A stretch of 64,000 nucleotides of DNA, taken from NCBI GenBank assembly GCA_017303995.1, contig JAFLBE010000010.1, positions 1 to 64,000 of the forward strand, written 5' to 3'. Positions 42,269-51,220 of the stretch are shown here, piece by piece. Positions within the stretch are counted from its first letter, which is position 1; each line of letters opens with the position of its first letter. The notes beneath the pieces were generated by a model that saw only the letters and a program-made list of their open reading frames with translations, had not been told where the DNA came from and did not search any database. A program made the translations under genes and the position numbers. This stretch comes from Bacteroidota bacterium (lineage in GTDB: Bacteria; Bacteroidota; JABWAT01).

Positions 42269-45200
42269 ATGAGATTTCTTATAATAATTTTACCCAAAAT
42301 CAGCTTTTTACTTTTACTAGTTGTTGGTTCTTTTTTTCAAACCGGTTGTTTCGAAACAACTCATCAATTAATTCCGGAAGATCCTGAACTTACCGAGATG
42401 AATGCCTTTCTCGCCAAAGCGGCGGCAATGAACTCAAAGCGGCAGTTCGACAGTTCAATTGTTGCTGCAGAAAAGGCACTCAAAATCATCAGAAAAAAGC
42501 AAAACCTGATTGATAAAGAACTTGATTGTCTCACCCTTCTTATGGGCAATCATTTAAATCTAGGTCATAATAAGTTGGCGATTGGCATTGGTGATAGTGC
42601 TCTGGCAATACAAAAAAGGTCGGGTCGTGATTCTGTCTCGGTGACTTCTCAAAAAATTATCAACAACCTTTCCATTGCATATAAAAGAATTGGGGAATAT
42701 GGGAAAGCTTTAAAGTATGGTGATTTGGCTTTTAACTACCGGGTTAAACTCTATGGGCTAGAGAGTACAGAAGTGGCAGCCAGTTTAAATAACATTGGTT
42801 TAATCTACTATGATCAACGACTTTTTCAGGATGCAATTGGCTACTTCAGAAAATCCATTAATATAAAAACTAAAATCATGCAACCCGACAATCCTGAATT
42901 TATTCCAAGTTACATAAATCTTGCAAACTGCTATTATTATAAGAGTAGTTTAGATACCTCAAAAGCATATGCAACTAATGCGCTTCAGCTTATTCAGAAA
43001 ACAATCGGGGAAGAATCACCCGAAGGTGGAAGAATTAATAATCTTATGGGGATTGTATACAGTGAAGAATACGACTATCCAAGAGCTTTGAAATTTTATT
43101 TAAAGGGACTGGAAATCCGGAAAAAATTGCTCGGTAGTTCTCACTTTGAGACGATTCAATCGATGAGCAACATTGGGACCTTGTTTGCCGATTTTGGTGA
43201 ATATGAAAAAGCGATTTCTGTTTTTTCGGACGTTATCAAAGAAACAATTGAATTCAGGGGAAATGAATACCCAGACCTGATTGGGTTTTATAAAAATATT
43301 GCGGCATCTTACTATGAATTGAGAAATCTTGAAAAAGCGGCATTCTATACAACAGAATCTACCAAACTCTGTACAAAACTATTTGGAAAATATCATAGTT
43401 ACATTTTTAGCGATCTGACTAACTATGGAAATATCCATGATGTGAAAAAAGAATATTTACAGGCATTGAATTACTACCAGCTTGCTCTTGCTCAATTGGA
43501 TAGTATCGGTGATAACTCTGATCGGTTGTATGAGGCCGAAACTTATAATAGTATTGCCAACACCTATCGTAAAATGGGAAAACAGGACTCTGCTTTTGTT
43601 TTCCTGAATAAATCGCTTTCAATTATATATCAAAATGAGGAGTTTAAAAAACCTGAATCTTGGCCTGTTTATCCTGAAAACCCACGCCGCTATTTTGCTT
43701 TGAAAACGCTTTCTTTGAAAAATGAGACCTACTTAAGTCTTTACTTTAAAACAAAAAGGAAAAAGTTTTTGCTTGAGTCATTAATACTCAATGAAAAATT
43801 GATGGATTTTATTGACGACAGTCAAATGATTTACAGTGATGACAATTCAAAACACAATTTTACTGAATACAGTGAAGATGCCGCTTCTCTTTATATTTAT
43901 GCCCAATATGAGCTTTATAAAAGGGATAAAAACCCTGAAAGGGCGAAAAAGGCCTTGGCATTTTCCGAAAGGAGCAGACAGCGTTTGGTAAACGAACATT
44001 ATTTTTTACTGAAGGAAAAGGTGAAAGGTGACCATAATAGCCTTCTGTTTGATCAGGATTCTGTTCTTTCATCAGAATTATTAAAAATCGAAAGTGGTAT
44101 GGAGGTGTATTCTGTAAACTCTAAGGAGCCTGAGTTTTTGGAAATGCAGTCAAATTTTGCCAGTACCGTTCTGAAAAGGGGAGAAATCAGAAAAAAATTA
44201 CTTGAAAAGTATAATCCAAAATTTCAAACACAGAATTTAATCACACAACAACTTTCAGAATCCGGAAAATTGCCTGGTAATCCAGCATTTATTGAGTATC
44301 ATCAAAATGACACAATATTATTTATTTTCCTGATCCAAAAAGGAAAGGTTGATTTTTTCAGAAGCAGTATTCCTGCCAATTTTAAGACAATAGTCCAGGA
44401 ATATCAGGAATCAATTAAATACTCAGATCAGGATTTGTTTTTAAAAACAGCAGCTCAACTGTATAACCTCCTTTTTAAACCGATACAGTCTCACTTAAAA
44501 AGCAAATCATTAATTATTATTCCACACAACCAAATCGCACTAATTCCGTTTGAGTCTTTAATAATCCCCTCAAAAACACGAAAGACATACTTTTTGGTTG
44601 AGGATTACCACATTCAATACATGAATACTTTTTTGAATCAGGGAAAAATTGAGAATAGTTCAATAACGCCAAAAAAGTATAAGTGGTTTGGTGTTGCACC
44701 TGTCAGGTTCAGGTACTCCGGTTCTGATTCCCTTATTTCACTGCCAGCATCACTAAATGAGATGAATAAAATTAAAATGTTGTTCGACCAAAAGAAATTT
44801 CCCGCTTTTACTCTAACTCAAAATTATGCAACAAAGACAGGTTTGCTTCAATCGGACTTTCAAAACAGCTCAATTTTACACTTTTCAACGCATTACACAA
44901 TCAACACAACAAACCCATCCCTTTCTTATTTAAATCTTTCTTCAGAAAATTCTTCAGATGATTATAAACTTACACCAGGGGAAATCGAAAAAATAAAATT
45001 TAAAGGGGATTTGGTTGTACTCAATGGTTGTGAAACAGCAAATGGAAAACAGTATCCTGGCGATGGACTTTATAATTTAACCCGTTCATTCTTTCTTGGT
45101 GGATCACAAAGAATACTTGTCTCGGTTTACCCTGTCCAGGACAATTTAGCAACGGAATTTATGGTAGATTTTTATCAGGAGCTTCTAGAAAATAACCAAA

Positions 45201-45313
45201 CCTACGGTATGGCGTTAAGACAAGTAAAATTAAAAAGAATAGAGGCAAACAAACCCGTTTCTGAATGGGCTTCATATTTATTGTACTCGAAAGAGCGTCC
45301 AATTGACTTTTAG
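42269..45313 (+). CDS. TPR-CHAT lipoprotein (caspase-like protease)
   Basis: A 1014-residue lipoprotein: lipobox FQTGC (Cys27, with Phe at +2, so probably outer membrane). Residues about 45-480 are TPR_12-type repeats (NNLSIAYKRIGEYGKALKYGDLAF, SLNNIGLIYYDQRLFQDAIGYF); about 480-700 is a helical linker. The C-terminal 300 residues are a CHAT domain of the caspase/separase clan with the catalytic pair intact: His875 in LHFSTHY and Cys921 in VVLNGCETANG. The usual Gly after the His is Tyr. CHAT proteins are proteases; TPR-CHAT is known as the Craspase protease, but here no CRISPR genes are present and the protein is exported. Upstream partner is 4 bp away. Confidence 0.85.
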   Translation: MRFLIIILPKISFLLLLVVGSFFQTGCFETTHQLIPEDPELTEMNAFLAKAAAMNSKRQFDSSIVAAEKALKIIRKKQNLIDKELDCLTLLMGNHLNLGHNKLAIGIGDSALAIQKRSGRDSVSVTSQKIINNLSIAYKRIGEYGKALKYGDLAFNYRVKLYGLESTEVAASLNNIGLIYYDQRLFQDAIGYFRKSINIKTKIMQPDNPEFIPSYINLANCYYYKSSLDTSKAYATNALQLIQKTIGEESPEGGRINNLMGIVYSEEYDYPRALKFYLKGLEIRKKLLGSSHFETIQSMSNIGTLFADFGEYEKAISVFSDVIKETIEFRGNEYPDLIGFYKNIAASYYELRNLEKAAFYTTESTKLCTKLFGKYHSYIFSDLTNYGNIHDVKKEYLQALNYYQLALAQLDSIGDNSDRLYEAETYNSIANTYRKMGKQDSAFVFLNKSLSIIYQNEEFKKPESWPVYPENPRRYFALKTLSLKNETYLSLYFKTKRKKFLLESLILNEKLMDFIDDSQMIYSDDNSKHNFTEYSEDAASLYIYAQYELYKRDKNPERAKKALAFSERSRQRLVNEHYFLLKEKVKGDHNSLLFDQDSVLSSELLKIESGMEVYSVNSKEPEFLEMQSNFASTVLKRGEIRKKLLEKYNPKFQTQNLITQQLSESGKLPGNPAFIEYHQNDTILFIFLIQKGKVDFFRSSIPANFKTIVQEYQESIKYSDQDLFLKTAAQLYNLLFKPIQSHLKSKSLIIIPHNQIALIPFESLIIPSKTRKTYFLVEDYHIQYMNTFLNQGKIENSSITPKKYKWFGVAPVRFRYSGSDSLISLPASLNEMNKIKMLFDQKKFPAFTLTQNYATKTGLLQSDFQNSSILHFSTHYTINTTNPSLSYLNLSSENSSDDYKLTPGEIEKIKFKGDLVVLNGCETANGKQYPGDGLYNLTRSFFLGGSQRILVSVYPVQDNLATEFMVDFYQELLENNQTYGMALRQVKLKRIEANKPVSEWASYLLYSKERPIDF

Positions 45314-45412
45314 TAAAATGATCGATTTGGTTTTAAGAAAAAAGAGACTGGTTGGTGAAAATAAATTCGGTAAACACGAATTTTCAATTTAAAATTTAAA
45401 ATTTAAGCTTCA

Positions 45413-46717
45413 TTATTCCGAAGGCAGTATTTCTCCCCGAAGTTCATTGTCAGAAAACCAACCGGTTATTTTTATTTTTTGAATGGTGTTGACCAGGTTT
45501 TTACCGGTTGGCACACCGATTCTGGCGTAGGTTCCCGTGTAGCCAAAACTCAACCCGTCCTGAATTTCACCTTCTATCAGCACATCAACTTCCTTCCCGA
45601 TATAGCTTTCAAGAAATTCGTGTTCCTTCTTTCTGGAAAGAATTCTCAAATGAGCATTTCTCTTTTTCCGGATGTGTTGCGGAACCTGCCCGTCCATATC
45701 GAATGCTGGCGTATTTTCCCGTTCTGAAAAGGTGAAGGCGTGAAGGTAGGTTAACGGAAGGGATGTAATAAACGAAGCCGTCTCATCAAAAAGTTCATCA
45801 GTTTCACCCGGGAACCCCACAATCACATCAGCACCAATTCCGGCATCCGGTAAAATTGAATGGATTTTTTCAACCCGGTCACGATAAATATCGGTGAGAT
45901 AACGGCGTTTCATTCTTTTTAAAACCGTGTCACTTCCGCTTTGTAACGGAAGGTGGAAATGGTGGCAGAACTGTTTGCTTTCCGCTACAAAATGGATGAC
46001 CTCATCGGTGATCAGATTGGGTTCGATTGAAGAAATCCGGATTCTCTCAATTCCATCAACCGAATCCAACTGACGGCAAAGATCTAAAAACGTGAGTCCA
46101 TCCTTCCGGCCAAAATCTCCGATGTTCACTCCGGCGAGAACAATTTCCTTAATCCCTTTTTCTGCAAGTTCCCTGGCCTGATTGACCACAAACTCAATTG
46201 ATGGACTTCTGCTTTCACCACGGGCTTTGGGAATGGTGCAATAGGTGCAGACGTAATCACAGCCATCCTGAATTTTAAGAAATACCCGGGTTCTGTTGCC
46301 GACTTCAAGCGAAAATGCACCACCGAATTCATGGGCATCCTCAACAGGTGAAGTAAAAACCTTTGCTGCACCCGAACGGTCGAAAGATTGAATGTAATCG
46401 AATAATTTGAATTTTTCTGATGAACCCAGAACCAGGTCAACACCCGGAATGGCAGCAATTTCTTCAGGATCGAGCTGGGCATAGCAACCGGTCACAATGG
46501 TAAAGGCATCGGGAGAAAATTTCTGCAAATGGCGGATAATCTGGCGGGCTTTCTGATCGGCACGTTCGGTCACCGAGCAGGTATTAATGACGATAACATC
46601 AGCGCCAGATTCATTTTCAACTTCTCTGAAACCCCGGTCAAGAAATTGCCGGCCCAGTGTGCTGGTTTCTGCAAAGTTGAGTTTACAACCGAGGGTGTGA
46701 AAAGTTACTTTTTGCAT
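45413..46717 (-). CDS. mtaB: tRNA N6-threonylcarbamoyladenosine methylthiotransferase
   Basis: Radical SAM enzyme that adds a methylthio group to t6A37 of tRNAs reading ANN codons. The 434-residue protein has the UPF0004 domain (FHTLGCKLNFAET, VINTCSVTERAD, VTGCYAQLDPE: three Cys of the auxiliary cluster) and the radical SAM domain (QDGCDYVCTYCTIPKARG, CxxxCxxC), plus the TRAM-like end with VGFPGETDELF and LPLQSGSD. GCKLN and the IPKARG variant separate MtaB from MiaB. It lies just after the rpsA terminator and is probably transcribed from its own promoter. Confidence 0.9.
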   Translation of the reverse strand: MQKVTFHTLGCKLNFAETSTLGRQFLDRGFREVENESGADVIVINTCSVTERADQKARQIIRHLQKFSPDAFTIVTGCYAQLDPEEIAAIPGVDLVLGSSEKFKLFDYIQSFDRSGAAKVFTSPVEDAHEFGGAFSLEVGNRTRVFLKIQDGCDYVCTYCTIPKARGESRSPSIEFVVNQARELAEKGIKEIVLAGVNIGDFGRKDGLTFLDLCRQLDSVDGIERIRISSIEPNLITDEVIHFVAESKQFCHHFHLPLQSGSDTVLKRMKRRYLTDIYRDRVEKIHSILPDAGIGADVIVGFPGETDELFDETASFITSLPLTYLHAFTFSERENTPAFDMDGQVPQHIRKKRNAHLRILSRKKEHEFLESYIGKEVDVLIEGEIQDGLSFGYTGTYARIGVPTGKNLVNTIQKIKITGWFSDNELRGEILPSE

Positions 46718-46759
46718 AAGTTCTCAAAACATCGTCAGATAAAAAAAATCCCGGTCAAA

Positions 46760-46789
46760 CAAAAAAGTCCGTCGGGTGACGGACTTTTT
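46760..46789 (-). terminator. Bidirectional intrinsic terminator of rpsA
   Basis: Stem GTCCGTC/GACGGAC (46766-46772 and 46777-46783), 4-nt loop, flanked by A6 and T6, so it reads as a terminator on both strands. It ends rpsA and separates it from mtaB. Confidence 0.85.
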
Positions 46790-46817
46790 TGACAATACAG
46801 AACAGAACCAATCAGAA

Positions 46818-48614
46818 TCAGCCTTCAGCTTCTTCTTCTTTTTTCTTGCTGGCTTTTTTCTTCGCACCGGCAAGACCGGCTTCCTTCAGAGCAGCAGCCA
46901 TAGCTGAATCATTTCCACCGGCACCGGCGACTGATTTCATGGCTTCTTTGTTGCTGATGTTGGCAGCTTCGGTTTCAGAAAGGACGATCTTACGATCTTC
47001 CTTGTTCAGTTCGATAACCACAACGGTAAGTTCCTGATCAAGCTTGTAAGATTGAGCAAGATCTTTTCCTCTTTCATTCAGCTGGTTAGCAGGAATGAAA
47101 CCGTCGAGGGCATAAGGAAGATCAACCTGGATTGCTTTTTCAGTAACCTTGGTGATCTTGGCAGTAACTGGAGTTCCAACCGGGAATACACTTTCAAAAG
47201 TTTCCCATGGATTTTCTTCAAGTTGTTTCAGACCGAGGGAGATCCGGCGGTTTTCACTGTCGACACCAATTACGGTGACTTCAATTTCTTCGCCTTTTTT
47301 CACGATTTCACCTGGATGGCGGATTTTCTTGGTCCAGCTCAGGTCAGAAATGTGAATGAGACCATCAACACCTGGTTCGAGTTCAACGAATACACCAAAG
47401 TTGGTAATATTGCGGATGACACCCTTAACCTTGGCACCGATCGGATATTTCTTCAACAGATTATCCCATGGATCTTCTTCGAGTTGTTTCATGCCGAGAG
47501 AGATTTTCTTGGTTTCCTTGTCGATTGACAGGATAACACAGGAAACAGCCTGGCCCATCTGAACTTTTTCGCTCGGATGTTTGATGTGCTGAGTCCAGCT
47601 CATTTCGGAAATGTGGATCAAACCTTCGATACCCTTTTCGATTTCAACGAAAGCACCGTAATCAGCGATCGAAACGATCTTGCCGGCAACTTTGGAACCG
47701 ATCGGGAAGCGTTCTTCGATATTTTCCCATGGGTGAGGCTGAAGTTGTTTCAGACCCAGAGAAATACGTTTTTTCTCTTTATCGAAATCGAGAATTACCA
47801 CGTTCAGAGTTTGGTCAAGATTGACAACTTCTGAAGGATGGTTTACACGGCCCCATGAAAGGTCGGTAATGTGGAGCAGACCATCTACGCCGCCGAGATC
47901 AATGAACACACCGAAGTCGGTGATATTCTTGACAGTTCCTTCGAGAACTTGTCCCGGTTCGAGGTTTTGGAGGATGGCGCCACGTTGGTTTTCAAGATCT
48001 TTTTCGATAAGAACTTTGTGAGAAACGACAACGTTTTCAGTTGGCTGGTTGATTTTAACAACCTTGAAATCCATTTCCTGACCAACGAGAGCATCGAAGT
48101 CACGGATCGGACGGACGTCGATCTGGGAACCTGGAAGGAATGCATCCACGCCAAGAAGATCAACGACCATTCCGCCCTTGATACGACGGGCAATACGGCC
48201 ACGGATAATTTCATCATGATCGTGAGCGTGGGTGATTTTTTCCCAGATTCTCACGAAGTCAGCACGTTTTTTGGAGAGGATGAGTAATCCTTCCTTGTTT
48301 TCCATGCTTTCTAAGAATACTTCAACTTCAGCGCCAAGGGCGAGAGGTTGTTTTTCACCGAATTCATGCAGAGCGACAACGCCGTCTGATTTGAATCCGA
48401 TATCGATGCGTACATCTTTATCAGAGATGGATACAACACGTCCTTTGACGATCTGACCTTCTTTAAGGTTGTTGATGGTCTGATCGTAAAGGCCGGTCAT
48501 TTCAGCTAATTCGTCAGCCGTATACTCCAGATCATCATACAGATCTTTCATATTGACGACAGCACCCGATTTCAGATCGGATAGGCTGATGCTTGGTTTG
48601 GTTTGGTTAGACAT
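46818..48614 (-). CDS. rpsA: 30S ribosomal protein S1
   Basis: A 598-residue protein of six S1/OB-fold repeats that brings mRNA to the 30S subunit. Repeats 3-6 are the classic ones (VLEGTVKNITDFGVFIDLGGVDGLLHITDLSW, in part; VAGKIVSIADYGAFVEI; VKGVIRNITNFGVFVEL), each ending KRISLGLKQL-type. The C-terminus has an Ala/Lys/Glu-rich tail (AAALKEAGLAGAKKKASKKK). ATG 48614 with AAAAGG upstream fits the start. Gene order cmk-rpsA (142 bp apart) is conserved in many bacteria. Confidence 0.95.
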   Translation of the reverse strand: MSNQTKPSISLSDLKSGAVVNMKDLYDDLEYTADELAEMTGLYDQTINNLKEGQIVKGRVVSISDKDVRIDIGFKSDGVVALHEFGEKQPLALGAEVEVFLESMENKEGLLILSKKRADFVRIWEKITHAHDHDEIIRGRIARRIKGGMVVDLLGVDAFLPGSQIDVRPIRDFDALVGQEMDFKVVKINQPTENVVVSHKVLIEKDLENQRGAILQNLEPGQVLEGTVKNITDFGVFIDLGGVDGLLHITDLSWGRVNHPSEVVNLDQTLNVVILDFDKEKKRISLGLKQLQPHPWENIEERFPIGSKVAGKIVSIADYGAFVEIEKGIEGLIHISEMSWTQHIKHPSEKVQMGQAVSCVILSIDKETKKISLGMKQLEEDPWDNLLKKYPIGAKVKGVIRNITNFGVFVELEPGVDGLIHISDLSWTKKIRHPGEIVKKGEEIEVTVIGVDSENRRISLGLKQLEENPWETFESVFPVGTPVTAKITKVTEKAIQVDLPYALDGFIPANQLNERGKDLAQSYKLDQELTVVVIELNKEDRKIVLSETEAANISNKEAMKSVAGAGGNDSAMAAALKEAGLAGAKKKASKKKEEEAEG

Positions 48615-48690
48615 TCGTTATTTTTTCCTTTTAGTTGATTTTCCGCCGTTGGCCCCAGGAGCTTCCGGCAAAAAATGTCTTTTTGGTTGA

Positions 48691-48740
48691 TTCTTCGATA
48701 CAACGAATCTGCTTTGCAGCTTCGTCACTCAGAATGACAT
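48691..48740. repeat. REP-like hairpin element (copy A)
   Basis: TTCTTCGATACAA (48691-48703) followed by an imperfect palindrome ACGAATCTGC-TTT-GCAGCTTCGT (48703-48725) and CACTCAGAATGACA. The 13-base start is repeated at 50365-50377. Sequences of this form (TTCTTCG...CAGAATGAC) are common dispersed intergenic repeats. The copy sits in the cmk-rpsA gap. Confidence 0.55.
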
Positions 48741-48756
48741 CCTAATTTTCTTTGTT

Positions 48757-49455
48757 TTAAACCTGTGACCCGTTACCCGTAACCAGTAACCCTTCCGCCC
48801 GTGAAACGATCCAGTCAACCTGCTGATCGATGGTAAGGTTGCTGGTGTCTAGAGTTATGGCATCTTCTGCCTGTTTCAGCGGTGAATCCTCCCGGTTTGA
48901 ATCGAGAAAGTCACGATGTTCAATTTCTTTAAGCAGGCTGTCGAAATCGACCTGCTGACCTTTGCCTTCCATTTCAAGCTGACGGCGTTTTGCTCTGGCA
49001 GCCGGATCGGCAATCATAAATACTTTTAGTTCTGCGGATGGAAATACGATGGTACCGATATCACGGCCATCCATCACCAACCCTTTTTCAAGGCCCATCG
49101 CCTGTTGCAGTTTCACCATTTCTTTTCTGACAGAGGGAATGGCTGCAACGGCACTAACATTTCTGGTCACTTCAGGTAATCTGATTTCTTCAGAAACATC
49201 TCTGTCAGCAATGAAAACATGCTGAACAGAATCCATAATTTTCAAACTTACCGGAAATTTTGAAAGTAAATCGGCAACTTCGGCTGGAGTCACTTTTTCT
49301 GGGTCTATTCCGTTTTCAAGAAAGATAAAGGTGACAGCCCGGTACATTGCACCGGTATCAACATAGATATAGTTTAGTTTTCTGGAAACCAGACGGGCAG
49401 TTGTGCTTTTACCGGATGCAGCAGGACCGTCGATTGCGATGATAATTTTTTTCAC
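48757..49455 (-). CDS. cmk: Cytidylate kinase
   Basis: Phosphorylates CMP and dCMP. The 232-residue protein has the P-loop AIDGPAASGKST, the CMP-binding VDTGAMYRAVT, GLVMDGRDIGTIVFP and the LID segment ARAKRRQLEM. Its last residues (LLVTGNGSQV) are encoded by a degenerate tandem repeat of GGTTACNGG units running past the stop, so the tail may be a repeat addition. The upstream LEA-type gene ends 18 bp before cmk, and rpsA follows 142 bp downstream. Confidence 0.93.
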   Translation of the reverse strand: MKKIIIAIDGPAASGKSTTARLVSRKLNYIYVDTGAMYRAVTFIFLENGIDPEKVTPAEVADLLSKFPVSLKIMDSVQHVFIADRDVSEEIRLPEVTRNVSAVAAIPSVRKEMVKLQQAMGLEKGLVMDGRDIGTIVFPSAELKVFMIADPAARAKRRQLEMEGKGQQVDFDSLLKEIEHRDFLDSNREDSPLKQAEDAITLDTSNLTIDQQVDWIVSRAEGLLVTGNGSQV

Positions 49456-49473
49456 TGATGTTGCAGATGCCTG

Positions 49474-50103
49474 TTACTTAATAACCGCGTCACGAATTCC
49501 CTTGCCTTCGGCTGCGGTGAATTCGGTCTGAACATCAATATAACCCGGATATTTCAGGTTGTAACTTCCAACATTAATTGAAGGTTTTGCTTTCAACATA
49601 AAACGGGTTGGTTTATTACCTTCTCCGGCCAGGTTAAAAGCAAAATTCAGCATGGAATCAAATGATTTTCCGGAAAGGGCCTGTTTCAGGTCAACTTCAA
49701 TTTTAATCGGAAGGGTTGACTGTCCGTTTGCTGCCACATCAACACGGTCATTAACTGCTCCGGCAACCATCTGAATATCATCAATAAAGAGAATCCACTC
49801 CAGCGTATTCATTGCTGCTGCGGTTGTGTTGGGGTTTTTTACATCCAGATTTAAGGTCAGAGTCAGCGGGATACTGTTTGATCCGAATGCTTTCATGACT
49901 TTTGGGAGGGCAGTTAGAGCAAGATCAGATTTGGAATCAACCTTTTGGAAATTAATTCCGGCAACTTTAATGTCGTTGACAGCTGCAAGTTTAAATTCAC
50001 ATTTTGCAAAATTTTGGGCTTCCTTGATTTGCTGCATAACGCTGCAACCAGAAAGTAAAAAGAAAAGGGTAAAGACCGGGAGAAGAAGAAGTTTGAATTT
50101 CAT
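49474..50103 (-). CDS. LEA14/WHy-type lipoprotein
   Basis: A 209-residue lipoprotein (lipobox LLSGC, Cys20) whose body has the LEA_2/WHy beta sandwich: CEFKLAAVNDIKVAGINF, then IPLTLTLNLDVKNPNTTAAAMNTLEWILFIDD (in pieces; the NPN turn is typical), and a second strand set near KPSINVGSYNL. Bacterial members are linked to desiccation or stress tolerance, but the molecular role is unclear. It precedes cmk by 18 bp and is probably cotranscribed. Confidence 0.75.
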   Translation of the reverse strand: MKFKLLLLPVFTLFFLLSGCSVMQQIKEAQNFAKCEFKLAAVNDIKVAGINFQKVDSKSDLALTALPKVMKAFGSNSIPLTLTLNLDVKNPNTTAAAMNTLEWILFIDDIQMVAGAVNDRVDVAANGQSTLPIKIEVDLKQALSGKSFDSMLNFAFNLAGEGNKPTRFMLKAKPSINVGSYNLKYPGYIDVQTEFTAAEGKGIRDAVIK

Positions 50104-50351
50104 GAGGATTGCAGCAAGTTAACTGCTTCATGGTTTCAATTTCCGGAAAATCTGACTGGCAGACCCATGGTTGTCCCGGAAAAGGACGGTGAACGATTTT
50201 TGTTTCAACCTTTAATTGGAATTAAACCAGTTTCAGGGATTGCAAATATCGGGAGTGGATTTTGGAAAAGCAAGAAAAGGGAATAGTTATAAGTGGCAAG
50301 TTAAAAGTGGTAAGTGCAGGGAAAGAGGAAATTGAAAATGGAAGGACACTG

Positions 50352-50398
50352 AGCGACACTTCGTTCTTCGATACAATCCCGAAAGCTTTCGGGATTGC
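50352..50398. repeat. REP-like element (copy B) with perfect 24-bp palindrome
   Basis: GAGCGACACTTCGTTCTTCG leads into a perfect 24-bp palindrome at 50375-50398 (CCCGAAAGCTTTCGGG core). The bases TTCTTCGATACAA at 50365-50377 are identical to copy A at 48691. It lies in the 506-bp gap 50104-50609, which otherwise holds the element at 50414-50517 and no convincing gene. Confidence 0.6.
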
Positions 50399-50413
50399 AG
50401 GTAGTAGAAATTC

Positions 50414-50517
50414 AATTCCCCTCCTTTTTCAAAGGAGGGGTGGCAAAGCCGGGGTGGTTTTTCAAAACTCAAAACAAACAAACCTCCCCTAACCCCTCCT
50501 TGAGAAGGAGGGGAATT
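50414..50517. repeat. 104-bp MITE-like element with 13-bp terminal inverted repeats
   Basis: Perfect terminal inverted repeats AATTCCCCTCCTT (50414-50426) and AAGGAGGGGAATT (50505-50517), with inner complementary stretches (GGGGTGGTTT near 50451 and AAACCTCCCC near 50480, one mismatch). The CCCCTCC...GGAGGGG element is a known style of non-coding dispersed repeat; no transposase is encoded. Confidence 0.65.
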
Positions 50518-50594
50518 TAAATCCAAAAACCTTGAATTCCGGTTTTCTTTGCTATTTTGGGCCTTTGGGGTTTCGTGAATTCTGAATTTTTCCC

Positions 50595-50602
50595 GATCTT
50601 TG
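50595..50602 (+). promoter_or_regulatory. -7 element of the SpoU methyltransferase gene
   Basis: GATCTTTG at 50595-50602 is one base from TAnnTTTG and lies 7 bp before ATG 50610, the near-leaderless layout frequent in Bacteroidota. The -33 element (TCG at 50573-50575) is poor. Confidence 0.3.
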
Positions 50603-50609
50603 CCGTTCT

Positions 50610-51218
50610 ATGATAAAAAAATTACCTCACGACCAGATTCCCCGTTTTACCCTTGAAGGGGTAAAACAATTAAAACGCCATCCAGTTACCGTTCTGGTGC
50701 ACAATGTGCGTTCTCTTTATAATGTTGGCTCAATTTTCAGAACCTCGGATGCAGCCGGTATTGAAAAACTCATTTTGTGCGGATACACCGGCTATCCGCC
50801 AAGAAAAGAAATTGAAAAAACGGCATTGGGAAGCACAGCTTCGGTTGCATGGGAATACGAAGCAGATATTAAAGTTGCACTTCAGAAATTGAAAGATGCA
50901 GGCTATAAAATCGCTGCACTTGAAATTGCAACGCCATCACGGCATTACACAGACTTGGCGACAAGTGATTTCCCTCTGGCAATGATTATCGGGAATGAAA
51001 TTACCGGTGTCGATGATGATCTGATGGATTTCTGTGATTTCGCAATTGAAATTCCGCAATTCGGAATCAAACAATCGCTGAATGTTGCGGTTGCTTATGG
51101 TGTTGGTGTTTTCGGAATTGTGGAACGGTACAGATTAGTTGCTCCTTCGGAAGAACTTGCACCGATTCCGATGGAAGTTCCTCCGCTGGCAGAAGCTGGT
51201 GAATCAGAAATAGATTGA
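50610..51218 (+). CDS. TrmH/SpoU family RNA 2'-O-methyltransferase
   Basis: A 202-residue SPOUT methyltransferase that methylates a ribose 2'-OH in tRNA or rRNA with SAM. Motif 1 VHNVRSLYNVGSIFRTSDAAG holds the catalytic Arg, motif 2 LAMIIGNEITGVDDDLMDFCD and motif 3 IEIPQFGIKQSLNVAVAYGVGVF form the SAM-binding knot. It lacks the N-terminal L30-like domain of 23S-type RlmB. The C-terminal tail (VAPSEELAPIPMEVPPL) is an extra. Its stop lies 2 bp from the converging EF-hand gene. Confidence 0.87.
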   Translation: MIKKLPHDQIPRFTLEGVKQLKRHPVTVLVHNVRSLYNVGSIFRTSDAAGIEKLILCGYTGYPPRKEIEKTALGSTASVAWEYEADIKVALQKLKDAGYKIAALEIATPSRHYTDLATSDFPLAMIIGNEITGVDDDLMDFCDFAIEIPQFGIKQSLNVAVAYGVGVFGIVERYRLVAPSEELAPIPMEVPPLAEAGESEID

Positions 51219-51220
51219 GG

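Noticed and set aside
42269-45313. Craspase (type III-E CRISPR-guided caspase)
   Set aside because: The TPR-CHAT order is similar, but there is no gRAMP/Cas7-11 gene or CRISPR array in the window and the protein has a lipoprotein signal.
46789-48456. Many plus-strand open frames opposite rpsA
   Set aside because: They arise from the repetitive S1 domains read in antisense and show no independent family features.
50130-50290. Protein-like open stretch (WFQFPENLTGRPMVVPEKD and onward) with a possible ATG at 50171
   Set aside because: It reads rather like a protein fragment, but there is no ribosome binding site, it is under 45 codons from its ATG and it runs into a repeat region; perhaps a gene remnant.
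50262-50492. 76-codon plus-strand open frame
   Set aside because: It consists mostly of the palindromic and MITE-like repeats at 50352-50517, so it is not a credible gene.
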